Source: Gammaproteobacteria bacterium
GTDB taxonomy: Bacteria > Pseudomonadota > Gammaproteobacteria > Pseudomonadales > Pseudohongiellaceae
Reading direction: 5' to 3'
DNA length: 64,000 bases
NCBI GenBank assembly: GCA_012960305.1
Contig: DUBM01000014.1
Location: 434,001 to 498,000, forward strand
In this document: piece by piece, positions 19,342 through 29,941 of the stretch
How positions within the stretch are numbered: the first letter of the stretch is position 1
Layout: every line of letters starts with the position of its first letter
The notes under the pieces: model-generated
The model's input: the letters and a program-made list of their open reading frames with translations, nothing else
The model's database searches: none
Told to the model about the DNA's origin: nothing
Translations under genes and position numbers: made by a program

Positions 19342-21618
19342 ATGGTTCAAACGCACTCACGTCATTCAAGCCCTACAAAAAACCATGCTACTCAACTCAG
19401 AATATCTGCACTTTTGAGCATCACAGTTCTTGCTGTGTTTTTCGCAAATTGCAATAGCTTTGGTCAGAGTGTCGTTACTTTTAATATTCCTCGAGTTAAC
19501 GATGCCCCGGTGATTAATGGAGAGATAGATGGCGACGAGTGGGTGGATGCCACCCGCATTGATTCCAATATAGAAATCGACCCACGAGACAGCGTAGAAG
19601 CTGATGTGAAATCCCATGCTCTGTTAATGGAAGACGGTGAAAAGCTCTACGTGCTGTTTGTCGCGGAGGACCCTGACCCTGAAAACATCCGGGCTTTCTA
19701 TCGAGATCGAGATAATGCTTTTCAAGATGACTGGATGTCTATTGTTCTAGATACGTTTAATGACGAACGACGCGCATACGAATTCTTCGTAAATCCCTTA
19801 GGCGTGCAAATCGACGCCATCTATGACGATGTCAATCAGCGAGAAGACTCTTCCTGGAATGGCATTTGGGAAAGCGAAGGTACGATAACTGACTCAGGTT
19901 ATTTAATTGAAGTAGCCATTCCCCTTCGGCAACTGCGCTTCTCTCCCAACAATGGCAAACAAACCTGGGGCATCGATATCGCAAGAAGCTATCCACGTAA
20001 TCGCGGTGTCCGTATGCGTAGCCAACCCCGAGACCGCAATATCTCCTGCTATCTCTGCCAATTGAGCAAGATTGAAGGGTTTGCCGATCTGGAGCCAGGG
20101 CGAAATCTTGAGATTATCCCTACCTTCACCAGCAGTTCAGTGGAGACCCGTGATATACCAAAAGCCGATTGGTTGGGTGGTGATATCGATTACGATGGTG
20201 GGCTAGATGTGCGTTGGGGTATTTCTCAGGACACCTACCTTAATGCCACAATCAACCCGGATTTCTCACAAGTCGAAGCTGACAGCGCCCAGCTGGATAT
20301 AAACAATACCTTCAGTTTGTTCTTTCCAGAGCGTCGAACTTTTTTCCTCGATGGAGCCGACTACTTCGATACTGATCGAAATTTAGTTCATACCAGAAAC
20401 ATTGCTGATCCCGAGTACGGTGCCAAGCTAACCGGCAAGACAGGCAATCATACCTATGGCTTACTTACTGCCAATGATGAAACTACCAGCTTTATCATTC
20501 CTCAGAGCCTTCGTTCTAGAGTAGCTTCACTTGATGGCTTTGAAAGTGATGTGGCAATAGGTCGTTATCGCTACGATATTTTTGGTAATTCAACTGTTGG
20601 CGCTTTAGTCACCGATCGCAGCGGCGATGGCTATAGAAACACTGTAGTAAGTTTAGACACTGTGCTCAAGCCCACGGATCAGGACACCATCTCGATCCAA
20701 GCTATGCACTCCAGCTCCGACTACCCAGTGCAAATTCAAAATCAATACGGGCAGGAAAATAGTATTGACGATGACAACCTCTATGTTCAATACAATCACA
20801 ATGACCGACGTTGGGATTGGCGAGTTGGATATTGGGATATCGGCTCCGACTTTCGAGCTGACCTTGGTTTTGTGAATCGAGTTGATATAAAACACTTCGT
20901 CGCCACCGTCGGACACACTTGGCGGTCTGATGGCGATAGCTTTTTCACTCGGTTTAGGTTTGCCGCAGATTATGATCGAACTGAAGATCAATCAGGACTA
21001 AAGCTGGAAGAGGAAGTAGAGTTTTTTATAAATGCCGAAGGCCCCATGCAGTCATTTTGGAATGGTCTGTTCGGTGGTAGTGAAACCTATTGGAATGGCC
21101 AATATTTTGATGAACAGTTTAATCAAATGTCGGTGACCTTTTCGCCGACGACAAACCTGCGTATTTCTAACCGCCTTAGAATTGAAGATATTGTCGATTT
21201 TACCAATACCCGTTTAGGCCGATCGAAGCGCTGGACGCCTGGAATCAATTATCGTTGGGGTCGACATCTGGAACTGGATTTAGATCACACGATCCAACAT
21301 TTTGATGTCGATGGCGGCAGATTATTTACCGCTAACTTGACTGATTTACGCACGACTTATCAATTCAGTGTCCGTAGCTTCTTGCGTTTCACTCTTCAGC
21401 ACCAAAACAATGAGCGAAATCAAGATCTTTATCAATTTCCGGTACAGAAACGAAATAAGGAGCTCACCACACAGTTGCTGTACAGCTATAAGCTCAATGC
21501 TGCTACTCGATTCTTCCTCGGTTATTCCGACGCCGGGTTTCAGAATGATAGCTATGACTCTATTGCGCAGACCAATCGCACTTTCTTTTTAAAACTGAGC
21601 TACGGCTGGCAGCCTTAA
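19342..21618 (+). CDS. DUF5916-type outer-membrane beta-barrel protein with N-terminal carbohydrate-binding (CBM9-like) domain
   Basis: INGEIDGDEWVDATRI...DPRDSVEADVKSHALLMEDGEKLYVLFVAEDPDPENIRA...; YLNATINPDFSQVEADSAQLDINNTFSLFFPERRTFFLDGADYF; alternating beta-strand C-terminus. Confidence 0.85.
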   Translation: MVQTHSRHSSPTKNHATQLRISALLSITVLAVFFANCNSFGQSVVTFNIPRVNDAPVINGEIDGDEWVDATRIDSNIEIDPRDSVEADVKSHALLMEDGEKLYVLFVAEDPDPENIRAFYRDRDNAFQDDWMSIVLDTFNDERRAYEFFVNPLGVQIDAIYDDVNQREDSSWNGIWESEGTITDSGYLIEVAIPLRQLRFSPNNGKQTWGIDIARSYPRNRGVRMRSQPRDRNISCYLCQLSKIEGFADLEPGRNLEIIPTFTSSSVETRDIPKADWLGGDIDYDGGLDVRWGISQDTYLNATINPDFSQVEADSAQLDINNTFSLFFPERRTFFLDGADYFDTDRNLVHTRNIADPEYGAKLTGKTGNHTYGLLTANDETTSFIIPQSLRSRVASLDGFESDVAIGRYRYDIFGNSTVGALVTDRSGDGYRNTVVSLDTVLKPTDQDTISIQAMHSSSDYPVQIQNQYGQENSIDDDNLYVQYNHNDRRWDWRVGYWDIGSDFRADLGFVNRVDIKHFVATVGHTWRSDGDSFFTRFRFAADYDRTEDQSGLKLEEEVEFFINAEGPMQSFWNGLFGGSETYWNGQYFDEQFNQMSVTFSPTTNLRISNRLRIEDIVDFTNTRLGRSKRWTPGINYRWGRHLELDLDHTIQHFDVDGGRLFTANLTDLRTTYQFSVRSFLRFTLQHQNNERNQDLYQFPVQKRNKELTTQLLYSYKLNAATRFFLGYSDAGFQNDSYDSIAQTNRTFFLKLSYGWQP

Positions 21619-21820
21619 GCTGCTTGCCTAACGTACATTTAGCTATACCCTGCCGGCGATTTTAAAATTCAGCTCTGAAACTCTGCTCCAAAAACATTGT
21701 GGAGAAATCGTCGTGGCTAAACCCTGGGTAACACTGCTCTGAAAGACTCCAATTTTTGAAATCCTGCAAACCTTTCTAGTCCCGCAACATCTCATAAAGA
21801 GAGGATAAACAGAGTTTCCA

Positions 21821-22258
21821 ATGGGAGTTGGCTCTATCCATCCCATCAAGACTCATAGTAATGCCGACAAGCTATCAATAAAAGCTGATCAAGTATTAGC
21901 AAAGCAAGCGAGCAATGGTGATCGCAAAGCCTTCCGTCTTATTGTACATGTGAACATTCGGCTAACATTCATTGTGACGCGCAACGAGATTGAAGACGTC
22001 GCCATAGCTGAAGGAACGATACAAGATTCATTTATAAAAGCTATAAGATCTTGCAAAACTTCCGTGGAGATTCGGAACTCTGAACCTGGCTACACTGAAT
22101 CCCATATCTCACCGCCATTGATATTAAGTGACAACAAAAAGACACACCTCTGGGTTGCAACTGATAAAGCGGTAAACCGCTCTACCATACGTTCTCTGCG
22201 ACGACTAGATTATTACGCGAATACTATAGATCGTCTGAAAGAGATTCCAGAAGACTAA
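21821..22258 (+). pseudogene. Possible decayed ECF sigma factor-like ORF
   Basis: KADQVLAKQASNGDRKAFRLIV...EIEDVAIAEGTIQDSFIKAIRS resembles sigma70 region 2 spacing (D-LV-A--GD--AF--L, -D--Q--F-KA-R) but is poorly preserved. Confidence 0.4.
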
Positions 22259-22405
22259 CTCAATGAAGCAGGCGCATCCCAACAAAACTCATCGAATCAG
22301 GCAGAAGAAAACACCCTCTAAATCCCGGTAAGTTAGCTATTAATACTGAGTACTGCGCTGTAGAATTGCAGCCTTCCTAACAGCAGTCATTAAGAGCAGT
22401 ATGCG

Positions 22406-23494
22406 GTGGGCCAACAAACTTCCCTTTATCAAAAACATCTCGATGCTGGCGCCAAATTGGTAGATTTTGCTGGATGGGATATGCCCATTAATTACGGTTC
22501 TCAAATCGAGGAACATCAGCAAGTTCGAACTAATGCTGGAGTCTTCGATGTCTCCCACATGACCGTTCTCGACATTTCCGGGCCAGATACTAACGCCTTT
22601 CTGCGTTACCTCCTCTCAAATGACGTTGCCAAGCTCGATGAAGTTGGTCGAGCGCTTTATAGCGCCATGCTCAATGAGAATGGTGGAGTAGTTGATGACC
22701 TTATACTTTATCGGATGGAAAACGGTTTTCGTATTGTCTCAAATTGCGGCACCCGAGAGAAAGACCTGAACTGGATGGCTGAGCAAAGTAAGGCATTCAA
22801 CGTCACCATTGAAGAAAAGCCACAACTAGCAATTCTAGCAATTCATGGCCCTGCTTCTCCGGAGAAAGTCTGTCAGGTTTTAGACCAAGACAGAATCGCA
22901 CCAGTTCAAGCGTTGGTTAATTTCCGTGGAGTGTTGTTGGGAGACTGGTTTATTGCCCGCACTGGCTACACCGGTGAAAAGGGGGTAGAAATCATACTCC
23001 CTAATGAAGAAGCTCCTGCCCTTTGGGACAAGTTGTTAGCAGCAGGGGTTAAGCCCGTGGGGCTGGGAGCACGTGATACGTTGCGCTTAGAAGCAGGTAT
23101 GAATCTTTACGGTCATGACATGGATGAGGACACGTCGCCCTTAGCCGCTAATATGGAGAAAACCATTAGCTGGGAGCCACAGGATCGTAATTTCCTTGGC
23201 CGCCAAGCATTGTTGGAACACAAAAAGAATCAAGATGCTGGCAATCTGCCAAAACTGGTGGGACTAGTTCTGGAGGAGCGTGGGGTATTGCGAAAAGGTC
23301 AGCGAGTCGTTAGTAATGCTGGCGAAGGTGTTATTACCAGTGGCAGCTTTTCACCTACATTGAAGCATTCCATCGCATTAGCTAGAATCCCCTTCAACAG
23401 TCAATCCTGTGAAGTAGACCTCAGGGGCAAATTGACTCCGGTTCGGATCGTTAAACCGAACTTTGTTCGATTTGGAAAGAAGGTATTCGAGTAG
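22406..23494 (+). CDS. gcvT: Glycine cleavage system aminomethyltransferase GcvT (GTG start)
   Basis: LVDFAGWDMPINYGSQIEEHQQVRTNAGVFDVSHMT ... GLGARDTLRLEAGMNLYGHDMDEDTSPL. Confidence 0.97.
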   Translation: MGQQTSLYQKHLDAGAKLVDFAGWDMPINYGSQIEEHQQVRTNAGVFDVSHMTVLDISGPDTNAFLRYLLSNDVAKLDEVGRALYSAMLNENGGVVDDLILYRMENGFRIVSNCGTREKDLNWMAEQSKAFNVTIEEKPQLAILAIHGPASPEKVCQVLDQDRIAPVQALVNFRGVLLGDWFIARTGYTGEKGVEIILPNEEAPALWDKLLAAGVKPVGLGARDTLRLEAGMNLYGHDMDEDTSPLAANMEKTISWEPQDRNFLGRQALLEHKKNQDAGNLPKLVGLVLEERGVLRKGQRVVSNAGEGVITSGSFSPTLKHSIALARIPFNSQSCEVDLRGKLTPVRIVKPNFVRFGKKVFE

Positions 23495-23559
23495 TACTCG
23501 ATTGATCTAATAAAAATCTGGTTCTGAATCGAGATACCAGCGTTATAAGGGGCCGTTTA

Positions 23560-23949
23560 GTGAGTAATTTTCCAGATAATTTAAAGTACGCTTCTACCCA
23601 TGAATGGATTCTTATCAATGAAGATGGCACGGCAACTGTTGGTATTAGTGATCATGCCCAGGAAGCTTTGGGAGACATAGTCTTTGTCGAACTGCCTGAG
23701 TCTGGAACTAGCGTAAATGCAAAGGATGAAGTCGCCGTAGTGGAATCTGTTAAGGCTGCCTCTGACATCTATAGCCCGGTATCTGGTGACATTATTTCAG
23801 TTAATAAAGATCTCACAGATGCACCAGAAACTGTAAATTCAGTACCATACGATGGTGGTTGGTTTTACAAAATCAGATTAACCAATGATCTGGAATTGGA
23901 CGAACTCATGGATGCAGAAGCATACGCAGACCATGTTGAAGAAGAATAA
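23560..23949 (+). CDS. gcvH: Glycine cleavage system H protein
   Basis: KYASTHEWI...[21 protein letters not shown]...[16 protein letters not shown]. Confidence 0.98.
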   Translation: MSNFPDNLKYASTHEWILINEDGTATVGISDHAQEALGDIVFVELPESGTSVNAKDEVAVVESVKAASDIYSPVSGDIISVNKDLTDAPETVNSVPYDGGWFYKIRLTNDLELDELMDAEAYADHVEEE

Positions 23950-23979
23950 CGAATCCTGATTTACTAGCCAAAGGCTGCA

Positions 23980-26934
23980 ATGCAAACTCAAACTTCTCCT
24001 ATGGCCAAACCCACAGACGCACAAAATGATTCGACCCCAACACTGGAAGCTCTGCAGTATAAGGAAGAATTTATTGATCGCCACATAGGCCCCAGCGAGA
24101 AACAAATTCGAGAGATGTTAGACGAGCTTCAGTTGAAGTCTCTTGATGAATTAATTAGAAATACGGTTCCTGTATCCATCGCTCTGAAAAAACCTCTGGC
24201 ACTGGCTAGGCCGTTAACTGAAAACGACGCTTTAGCAAAACTTAAAGCCATCGCTAGTAAGAATAGCAGTACTCGTTCATTCATTGGTCTCGGTTATTAC
24301 GACACTTACACGCCAAATGTAATTCTTAGAAATGTATTAGAAAATCCGGGCTGGTACTCCGCTTACACTCCCTATCAGCCGGAGATATCCCAAGGCAGAC
24401 TAGAATGCCTGCTTAACTTTCAGCAAATGACTCTTGATTTTACGGCTATGGAGCTTGCCAATGCTTCTTTGCTAGACGAGGCTACAGCGGTAGCAGAGGC
24501 TATGGCATTGGCGAAACGGGTGAGCAAGAATCGTAATGCAACGAAGTTTTTTGTAGATCAGAACTGCTTCCCACAAACAATTGACGTTATTAAAACTAGG
24601 GCCGCCTGTTTCGGTTTCGAATTAATCATTGGTGACACCAATGAAATGCCGATGGAAGAATTGTTTGGAGCCGTTTTCCAGTATCCTTCAATGCTGGGCG
24701 ATGCTCAGGATTTGAGTAGCCGAATTGAATCCCTTCATCAACACAATGCCATTGCTGTGGTCGCTGCTGACTTAATGAGCTTGGCCCTGTTGAAGCCGCC
24801 AGGAGAAATGGGGGCTGATGTGGTTACCGGGAGCGCTCAGAGATTTGGCGTGCCCATGGGGTATGGTGGGCCACACGCTGCGTACTTCGCCACCAAAGAT
24901 GAATATAAACGTGCTGTCCCTGGTCGCATCATCGGTGTTTCGGTGGACTCAAGAAAAAAACAAGCATTCCGCATGGCTTTACAAACACGCGAACAACATA
25001 TCCGTCGCGAGAAAGCTAATAGCAATATCTGCACAGCACAGGCACTTTTGGCAAACATTTCAGCCCTATTTGCCATGTACCATGGCCCCAAAGGAATAAA
25101 AAATATTGCTCAGCGAATTCATCGGTTGGCGTGCATTCTTGCCTGTGGGCTGGAGCAAGCAGGCATAGAAGTGGTGAATGAAAATTTCTTCGATACTTTA
25201 ACTGTAAAAATTCCTGTAGAACAGAAAACGGAATTTCTTGAAAGAAGCAGCCTTGCCGATGTGAACTTGCGAATAGACCGCTTCTCGTCTGATGGCCAAG
25301 TTAGTATTAGTGTTGACGAATGCACCAGCGCTGCAGAGATCACAAAGATCTGGCAAGTGGTCGCAGGAAAACAGAGCGAGCTATTATCAGTTGGCAATAT
25401 TGAAGCCTTAATTACTAGCGGCGCTAAAGCGCCAGTTATTCCATATAACTTAATTAGAAAGAGTAAATATTTACAGCATCCAAATTTCAACAGTTATCAC
25501 AGCGAAACTGAAATGATGCGCTATCTAAAACGCCTTGAGAATAAAGACATTTCTCTAACTCATGCAATGATCCCACTTGGATCTTGCACGATGAAATTGA
25601 ATGCCAGCGCAGAAATGATTCCAATTAGCTGGCCCCAATTTGCCAAACCTCATCCTTTTACACCCCTTGAGCAAATGAATGGTTATCAGCAAATAATTAC
25701 TGAGCTGGAAGATATGCTTGCCGAGATCACGGGGTTCGATGCAATAAGCATGCAGCCTAATTCCGGAGCTCAGGGAGAATACGCAGGCTTACTCGCTATA
25801 AAAAAATATTTGGAGAGTCTGGGTGAGTCGCAACGAGACGTCTGTCTAATTCCTAATTCTGCCCATGGCACCAACCCCGCTAGCGCCCAAATGATTGGTA
25901 TGCGAGTTGTGCTCATAGCCTGTGATGACAATGGCAATATTGACGTAGACGATCTTAAGGCCAAGGCAGTTGAGCATGCAGATAAGCTCGCCGCCCTAAT
26001 GATCACTTACCCCTCCACTCATGGCGTGTATGAAGAATCGGTAAAGGAAATTTGTCAGGTGATTCATGACAATGGTGGCCAGGTTTACATGGATGGCGCA
26101 AATCTAAACGCTCAAGTTGGTGTCGCAAAACCTGCAGACATTGGCGCTGACGTTTCCCACGTGAATCTGCACAAAACATTCTGTATTCCTCATGGAGGCG
26201 GTGGCCCAGGTATGGGGCCAATTGGAATAAAGAGCCACTTAAAACCACATGTGGCCAATCACTCATTAGTAACATTGAAAGGCCCTCAGGCTGAAAACAG
26301 TGCGATATCGGCCGCGCCATGGGGAAGCTCTGGCATCTTACCGATCTCGTGGATGTATATTGTAATGATGGGTGGTGAAGGCCTCTTGAAGGCCACGCAA
26401 GTGGCAATACTATCCGCTAACTATTTGGCGGCGAAGCTAGCGCCACACTTTCCTGTTTTATATACAGGTCGAAATGGCATGGTGGCCCACGAATGTATTA
26501 TTGATATGCGCCCGCTGAAACAGGTATCTGGCATTACTGAAGAAGACGTTGCAAAACGCTTAATGGATTTCGGTTTTCACGCACCAACAATGTCTTTCCC
26601 TGTCGCTGGAACTTTAATGATCGAACCTACTGAGAGCGAGTCAAAGCAAGAGCTCGATCGATTCGTTGATGCCATGGTGAAAATTCGTGAAGAAATCGCC
26701 GAAGTTGAAACAGGAAAGATTAACAGCGAAAACAACCCTTTAAAGAATGCGCCACATACCCTGGCAGATATGGTCGATGAAAATTGGGATCGACCTTACA
26801 GCAAACAACGAGCAGCCTTTCCGGAAGAAAAGCAGCGAGACCATAAGTATTGGCCCAGCGTCAATCGTATTGACAATGTTTATGGCGACCGTAATTTGTT
26901 TTGCGCCTGTCCAGGCATAGATGACTACAAGTAA
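23980..26934 (+). CDS. gcvP: Glycine dehydrogenase (decarboxylating), fused single-chain P protein
   Basis: [53 protein letters not shown]; 984 aa. Confidence 0.98.
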   Translation: MQTQTSPMAKPTDAQNDSTPTLEALQYKEEFIDRHIGPSEKQIREMLDELQLKSLDELIRNTVPVSIALKKPLALARPLTENDALAKLKAIASKNSSTRSFIGLGYYDTYTPNVILRNVLENPGWYSAYTPYQPEISQGRLECLLNFQQMTLDFTAMELANASLLDEATAVAEAMALAKRVSKNRNATKFFVDQNCFPQTIDVIKTRAACFGFELIIGDTNEMPMEELFGAVFQYPSMLGDAQDLSSRIESLHQHNAIAVVAADLMSLALLKPPGEMGADVVTGSAQRFGVPMGYGGPHAAYFATKDEYKRAVPGRIIGVSVDSRKKQAFRMALQTREQHIRREKANSNICTAQALLANISALFAMYHGPKGIKNIAQRIHRLACILACGLEQAGIEVVNENFFDTLTVKIPVEQKTEFLERSSLADVNLRIDRFSSDGQVSISVDECTSAAEITKIWQVVAGKQSELLSVGNIEALITSGAKAPVIPYNLIRKSKYLQHPNFNSYHSETEMMRYLKRLENKDISLTHAMIPLGSCTMKLNASAEMIPISWPQFAKPHPFTPLEQMNGYQQIITELEDMLAEITGFDAISMQPNSGAQGEYAGLLAIKKYLESLGESQRDVCLIPNSAHGTNPASAQMIGMRVVLIACDDNGNIDVDDLKAKAVEHADKLAALMITYPSTHGVYEESVKEICQVIHDNGGQVYMDGANLNAQVGVAKPADIGADVSHVNLHKTFCIPHGGGGPGMGPIGIKSHLKPHVANHSLVTLKGPQAENSAISAAPWGSSGILPISWMYIVMMGGEGLLKATQVAILSANYLAAKLAPHFPVLYTGRNGMVAHECIIDMRPLKQVSGITEEDVAKRLMDFGFHAPTMSFPVAGTLMIEPTESESKQELDRFVDAMVKIREEIAEVETGKINSENNPLKNAPHTLADMVDENWDRPYSKQRAAFPEEKQRDHKYWPSVNRIDNVYGDRNLFCACPGIDDYK

Positions 26935-27189
26935 AAGTTAGTCTGGGATGGAGAAATTAAACCGGCTTTCGTTGGGAAAAACTTCTGAAAGCTTAAATAA
27001 ACTAATTTTTTTCTTCTATGTGAAAATAAGCTTGCTAAGTAACTTATACCATTTGAATTCTATTCAGCTTCTCATTAATTTCTTTCATTTTCAGAATAAT
27101 TTCATCGCCAACTTTTTCATTAATTTTTTAAAAGACGAATAGAGCTTTTCTTTCTTTTGGTTGAAGGACTTTATAAGCTTTGTAGTAAC

Positions 27190-27538
27190 TTAACCTAGCG
27201 CTGAACAGCGAGCCCAAGGTTCAATATGATTAATATAGATCAATGTATGGAAAGGTGACCAACCCAGTAAGATGAGTTGCACATACTCTTTGTATATATT
27301 TATCCAGTTCACGCCAAAAGTGTATGCCGAAACTAGAATTCCCGCAGCACCCACGAACATGCCACAATAGGAGAGCACATCTCCAAGCTTTGAATATCAC
27401 CGGTACCGCCGGAATTCTTGAGGTCTTATAAGTGTAGATGATTGGGATAAATTTTAAGTACAAAGTATTTATCAAGCAGATACCGAGAAGACCTATGCCT
27501 CTAGCAAAACCTGTAAGAAAGAAGCGAACATATGCCAT
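27190..27538 (-). pseudogene. Small multi-TM membrane protein with a frameshift
   Basis: N-part MAYVRFFLTGFARGIGLLGICLINTLYLKF...(27538 frame) continues in another frame as GDVLSYCGMFVGAAGILVSAYTFGVNWINIY... Confidence 0.45.
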
Positions 27539-27607
27539 TGTTAGCTTGGAGGCTATCTAGTGTTTACTTCTTCCCCGTTTACGCTAACCAACATCAAGCC
27601 GCCTTGT

Positions 27608-27922
27608 TTAAGACCGTGGTGGGAGGGCGTGAACCATAGTTAGACTTTTTAAGGTTGTACCTGCACGACGGAATTCAGACAAGGCCTGATACTCATCATC
27701 GTTGTACCAATCTTTGGCTGCCTGCTCCGATGGAAATTTAAACATGATAACCCTGCCTTCTGTTGGAGCTGTCCCTTCCAGTGTTTGGTGATTATCATCG
27801 AATGTTATGAACTCTCCATCGAACCTTTTTAAAATAGGGAAAAACCCTTTTTCATAAATACGATACTCATCGACATTGTGTACAACAAGGTTGGCTATCA
27901 TATATACGGCTATATCTGACAT
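27608..27922 (-). CDS. DUF1330-family protein
   Basis: MIANLVVHNVDEYRIYEKGFFPILKRFDGEFITFDDNHQTLEGTAPTEGRVIMFKFPSEQAAKDWYNDDEYQALSEFR. Confidence 0.85.
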   Translation of the reverse strand: MSDIAVYMIANLVVHNVDEYRIYEKGFFPILKRFDGEFITFDDNHQTLEGTAPTEGRVIMFKFPSEQAAKDWYNDDEYQALSEFRRAGTTLKSLTMVHALPPRS

Positions 27923-27969
27923 TAGTTACTCCATTTGCTAAAAGTTCAGGGCTCCATTTAAGCGGATGA

Positions 27970-28405
27970 AATTAGCCATCGCAAGGAACCAAGCTTCTTC
28001 CAAAGCTCTATCGCCCTAATTCGCTGCCAAAAAGAGGGCAGCCATATTCCCAACACTCAGAGATTACCGAGGCCTAATATCGTTATGCGAGGCAATACAT
28101 TGTTGTGTCTGAAATGGATCGCTGTGTAAATAGTTCTTAATGCCACGTATACCCAAACTAACATATAGGGCAAGTACGCCGTTGGCTTCATCGGTATATA
28201 GATAATTCCAGCCGCGCAGAACAGAGTTGGCACTTCAAAAAAATTGTTACATTGCCGTCCGATCTTAGCTACGAATTCTGTAACCTAGCGGCCAGACATT
28301 AGTGAACGACAGTTTAGAGGCACTGCTTCTCTTCTCGCCGTATCGACCCTGAACAGAAAAGTCAGAAAAATACCAAGTACGTGAGAATTAGCAGAGCCAA
28401 CATTA
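27970..28405 (-). pseudogene. MAPEG-family membrane protein remnant
   Basis: Minus-strand reading ...VTEFVAKIGRQCNNFFEVPTLFCAAGIIYIPMKPTAYLPYMLVWVYVALRTIYTAIHFRHNNVLPRITILGLGNL*VLGIWLPSFW; in-frame TAG and TGA plus a probable frameshift near the N-terminus. Confidence 0.7.
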
Positions 28406-28518
28406 AATATAATATTTACAGTGTCACTCTCTTTCTCCCCAAAAAATGTTAATTGTCAGTATAATTCTGACAAGCGTAAAGCAAGTAAACGAATTTCTGA
28501 AGAATCAAATTGGCCATT

Positions 28519-29907
28519 ATGACTACTCTCGCCTATACCACCTCTGAGACCTACAGCAATCACGTAAACCGACTTATAGAAGTTTATGAAAATGCCATCA
28601 ATGCTATCTCCACTAATAGCTGCGGACCCATCTCCCACATTGAATCTGTGTTAATACACAGCGGCCGCGCGGGTCACTATTTCGGCGACGATCGTAGTAT
28701 CCCTTTTCAAGCCTATGGGCATTTTTCTCATTGGTTGCCGGTCAATCAACCAGATCAATTTCTTCATATCCGCGCAGGTGAAAAACCTACTTATTTTCAG
28801 ATTATCCCCTCTGATTTTTGGTATGAGCAAAGCATTGATTTACCGGATTGGTGTGCTGAACAATTTCAACTCGTAACCTTAACTGCAGCCAATCAATTGC
28901 CCCGACATCTACAAGGCAAAGGAATTGCCTATTTGGGCGAACAACCAGGGCTGGGCGATTCATTGGGCATATCAGCTGATATGCTTAATCCCCAACCGCT
29001 GCTTCACTATCTTGACTTCAATCGCGCCTATAAAAATGAGTATGAGCTTGAGCAATTAAGAGCTGCAAACAAACTCGCGATGACTGGACATTCTGCTGCT
29101 CGGGAATGCTTTCTTAAAGGTGGTAATGAGTTTCAAATTCACATGGCCTATTTAAGTGCCTGCGAAATACTGGAGAACGAATGTCCATATACCAATATTG
29201 TCGCTTTAGATGAAAAATCTGCAATTCTTCATTACCAGCATAAACGTCGAGGCAGCAGAGCTGATAGTCGAGTACTGTTAATAGATGCAGGTTGCCGAGT
29301 GAATGGCTACGGTTCTGACGTAACTCGAACATCAGTCAGGCCTAACGTAAATTCACTTTTCCAACAGTTGCTAATAAAAATGGAACAGCTGGAGAAAGAC
29401 TTGGTCGGTTTGGTAAAACCACGCATGGACTATACCGAGCTTCATTCCTACACATTAAGGACAATTGCGGAGCTATTGGTTGATCTTGAAATTTGTAGCG
29501 GTAATGCTACTGAATTACTTGAGAGAGAAATCCCACAACTTTTTATGCCACACGGAGTTGGACATTTGTTGGGAGTGCAAGTTCATGACGTTGGCGGCCA
29601 TCAATCAGATCAAAATGGTGCTATCTTGCCACCCCCCCCACATTCTCCAGCCCTTAGAAATACTCGTGAGTTGAGGGAGTCAATGGTGTTCACCATCGAG
29701 CCTGGATTTTACTTTATTCCCCTATTGTTAGAGCCGGAAAGAAATGGAAGTCGTGCAGAGCTCTTCAATTGGTCACTGATTGATGAACTGTATTCCTGCG
29801 GGGGAATTCGTGTGGAGGATAATATTTGTGTGACTAATACTGGCGCTGAAAATTTAACCAGACAATTCGAAGTGGGTTCGCAAATTGACCTTAGGAAGAG
29901 AAATTGA
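28519..29907 (+). CDS. pepQ: Xaa-Pro dipeptidase PepQ-like (M24 family)
   Basis: HIRAGEKPTYFQIIPSDFWYE; LLIDAGCRVNGYGSDVTRT; FMPHGVGHLLGVQVHDVGG; MVFTIEPGFYFIPLLLEP. Confidence 0.93.
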   Translation: MTTLAYTTSETYSNHVNRLIEVYENAINAISTNSCGPISHIESVLIHSGRAGHYFGDDRSIPFQAYGHFSHWLPVNQPDQFLHIRAGEKPTYFQIIPSDFWYEQSIDLPDWCAEQFQLVTLTAANQLPRHLQGKGIAYLGEQPGLGDSLGISADMLNPQPLLHYLDFNRAYKNEYELEQLRAANKLAMTGHSAARECFLKGGNEFQIHMAYLSACEILENECPYTNIVALDEKSAILHYQHKRRGSRADSRVLLIDAGCRVNGYGSDVTRTSVRPNVNSLFQQLLIKMEQLEKDLVGLVKPRMDYTELHSYTLRTIAELLVDLEICSGNATELLEREIPQLFMPHGVGHLLGVQVHDVGGHQSDQNGAILPPPPHSPALRNTRELRESMVFTIEPGFYFIPLLLEPERNGSRAELFNWSLIDELYSCGGIRVEDNICVTNTGAENLTRQFEVGSQIDLRKRN

Positions 29908-29941
29908 TTCTAACTTGTATTAAGGGCGATTTTATAGCAAT

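Noticed and set aside
22259-22405. Glycine riboswitch upstream of gcvT
   Set aside because: Expected conserved aptamer motifs not seen by eye.
26948-27142. 64-aa ORF after gcvP
   Set aside because: AT-rich, Phe/Leu/Asn-rich translation typical of noncoding sequence.
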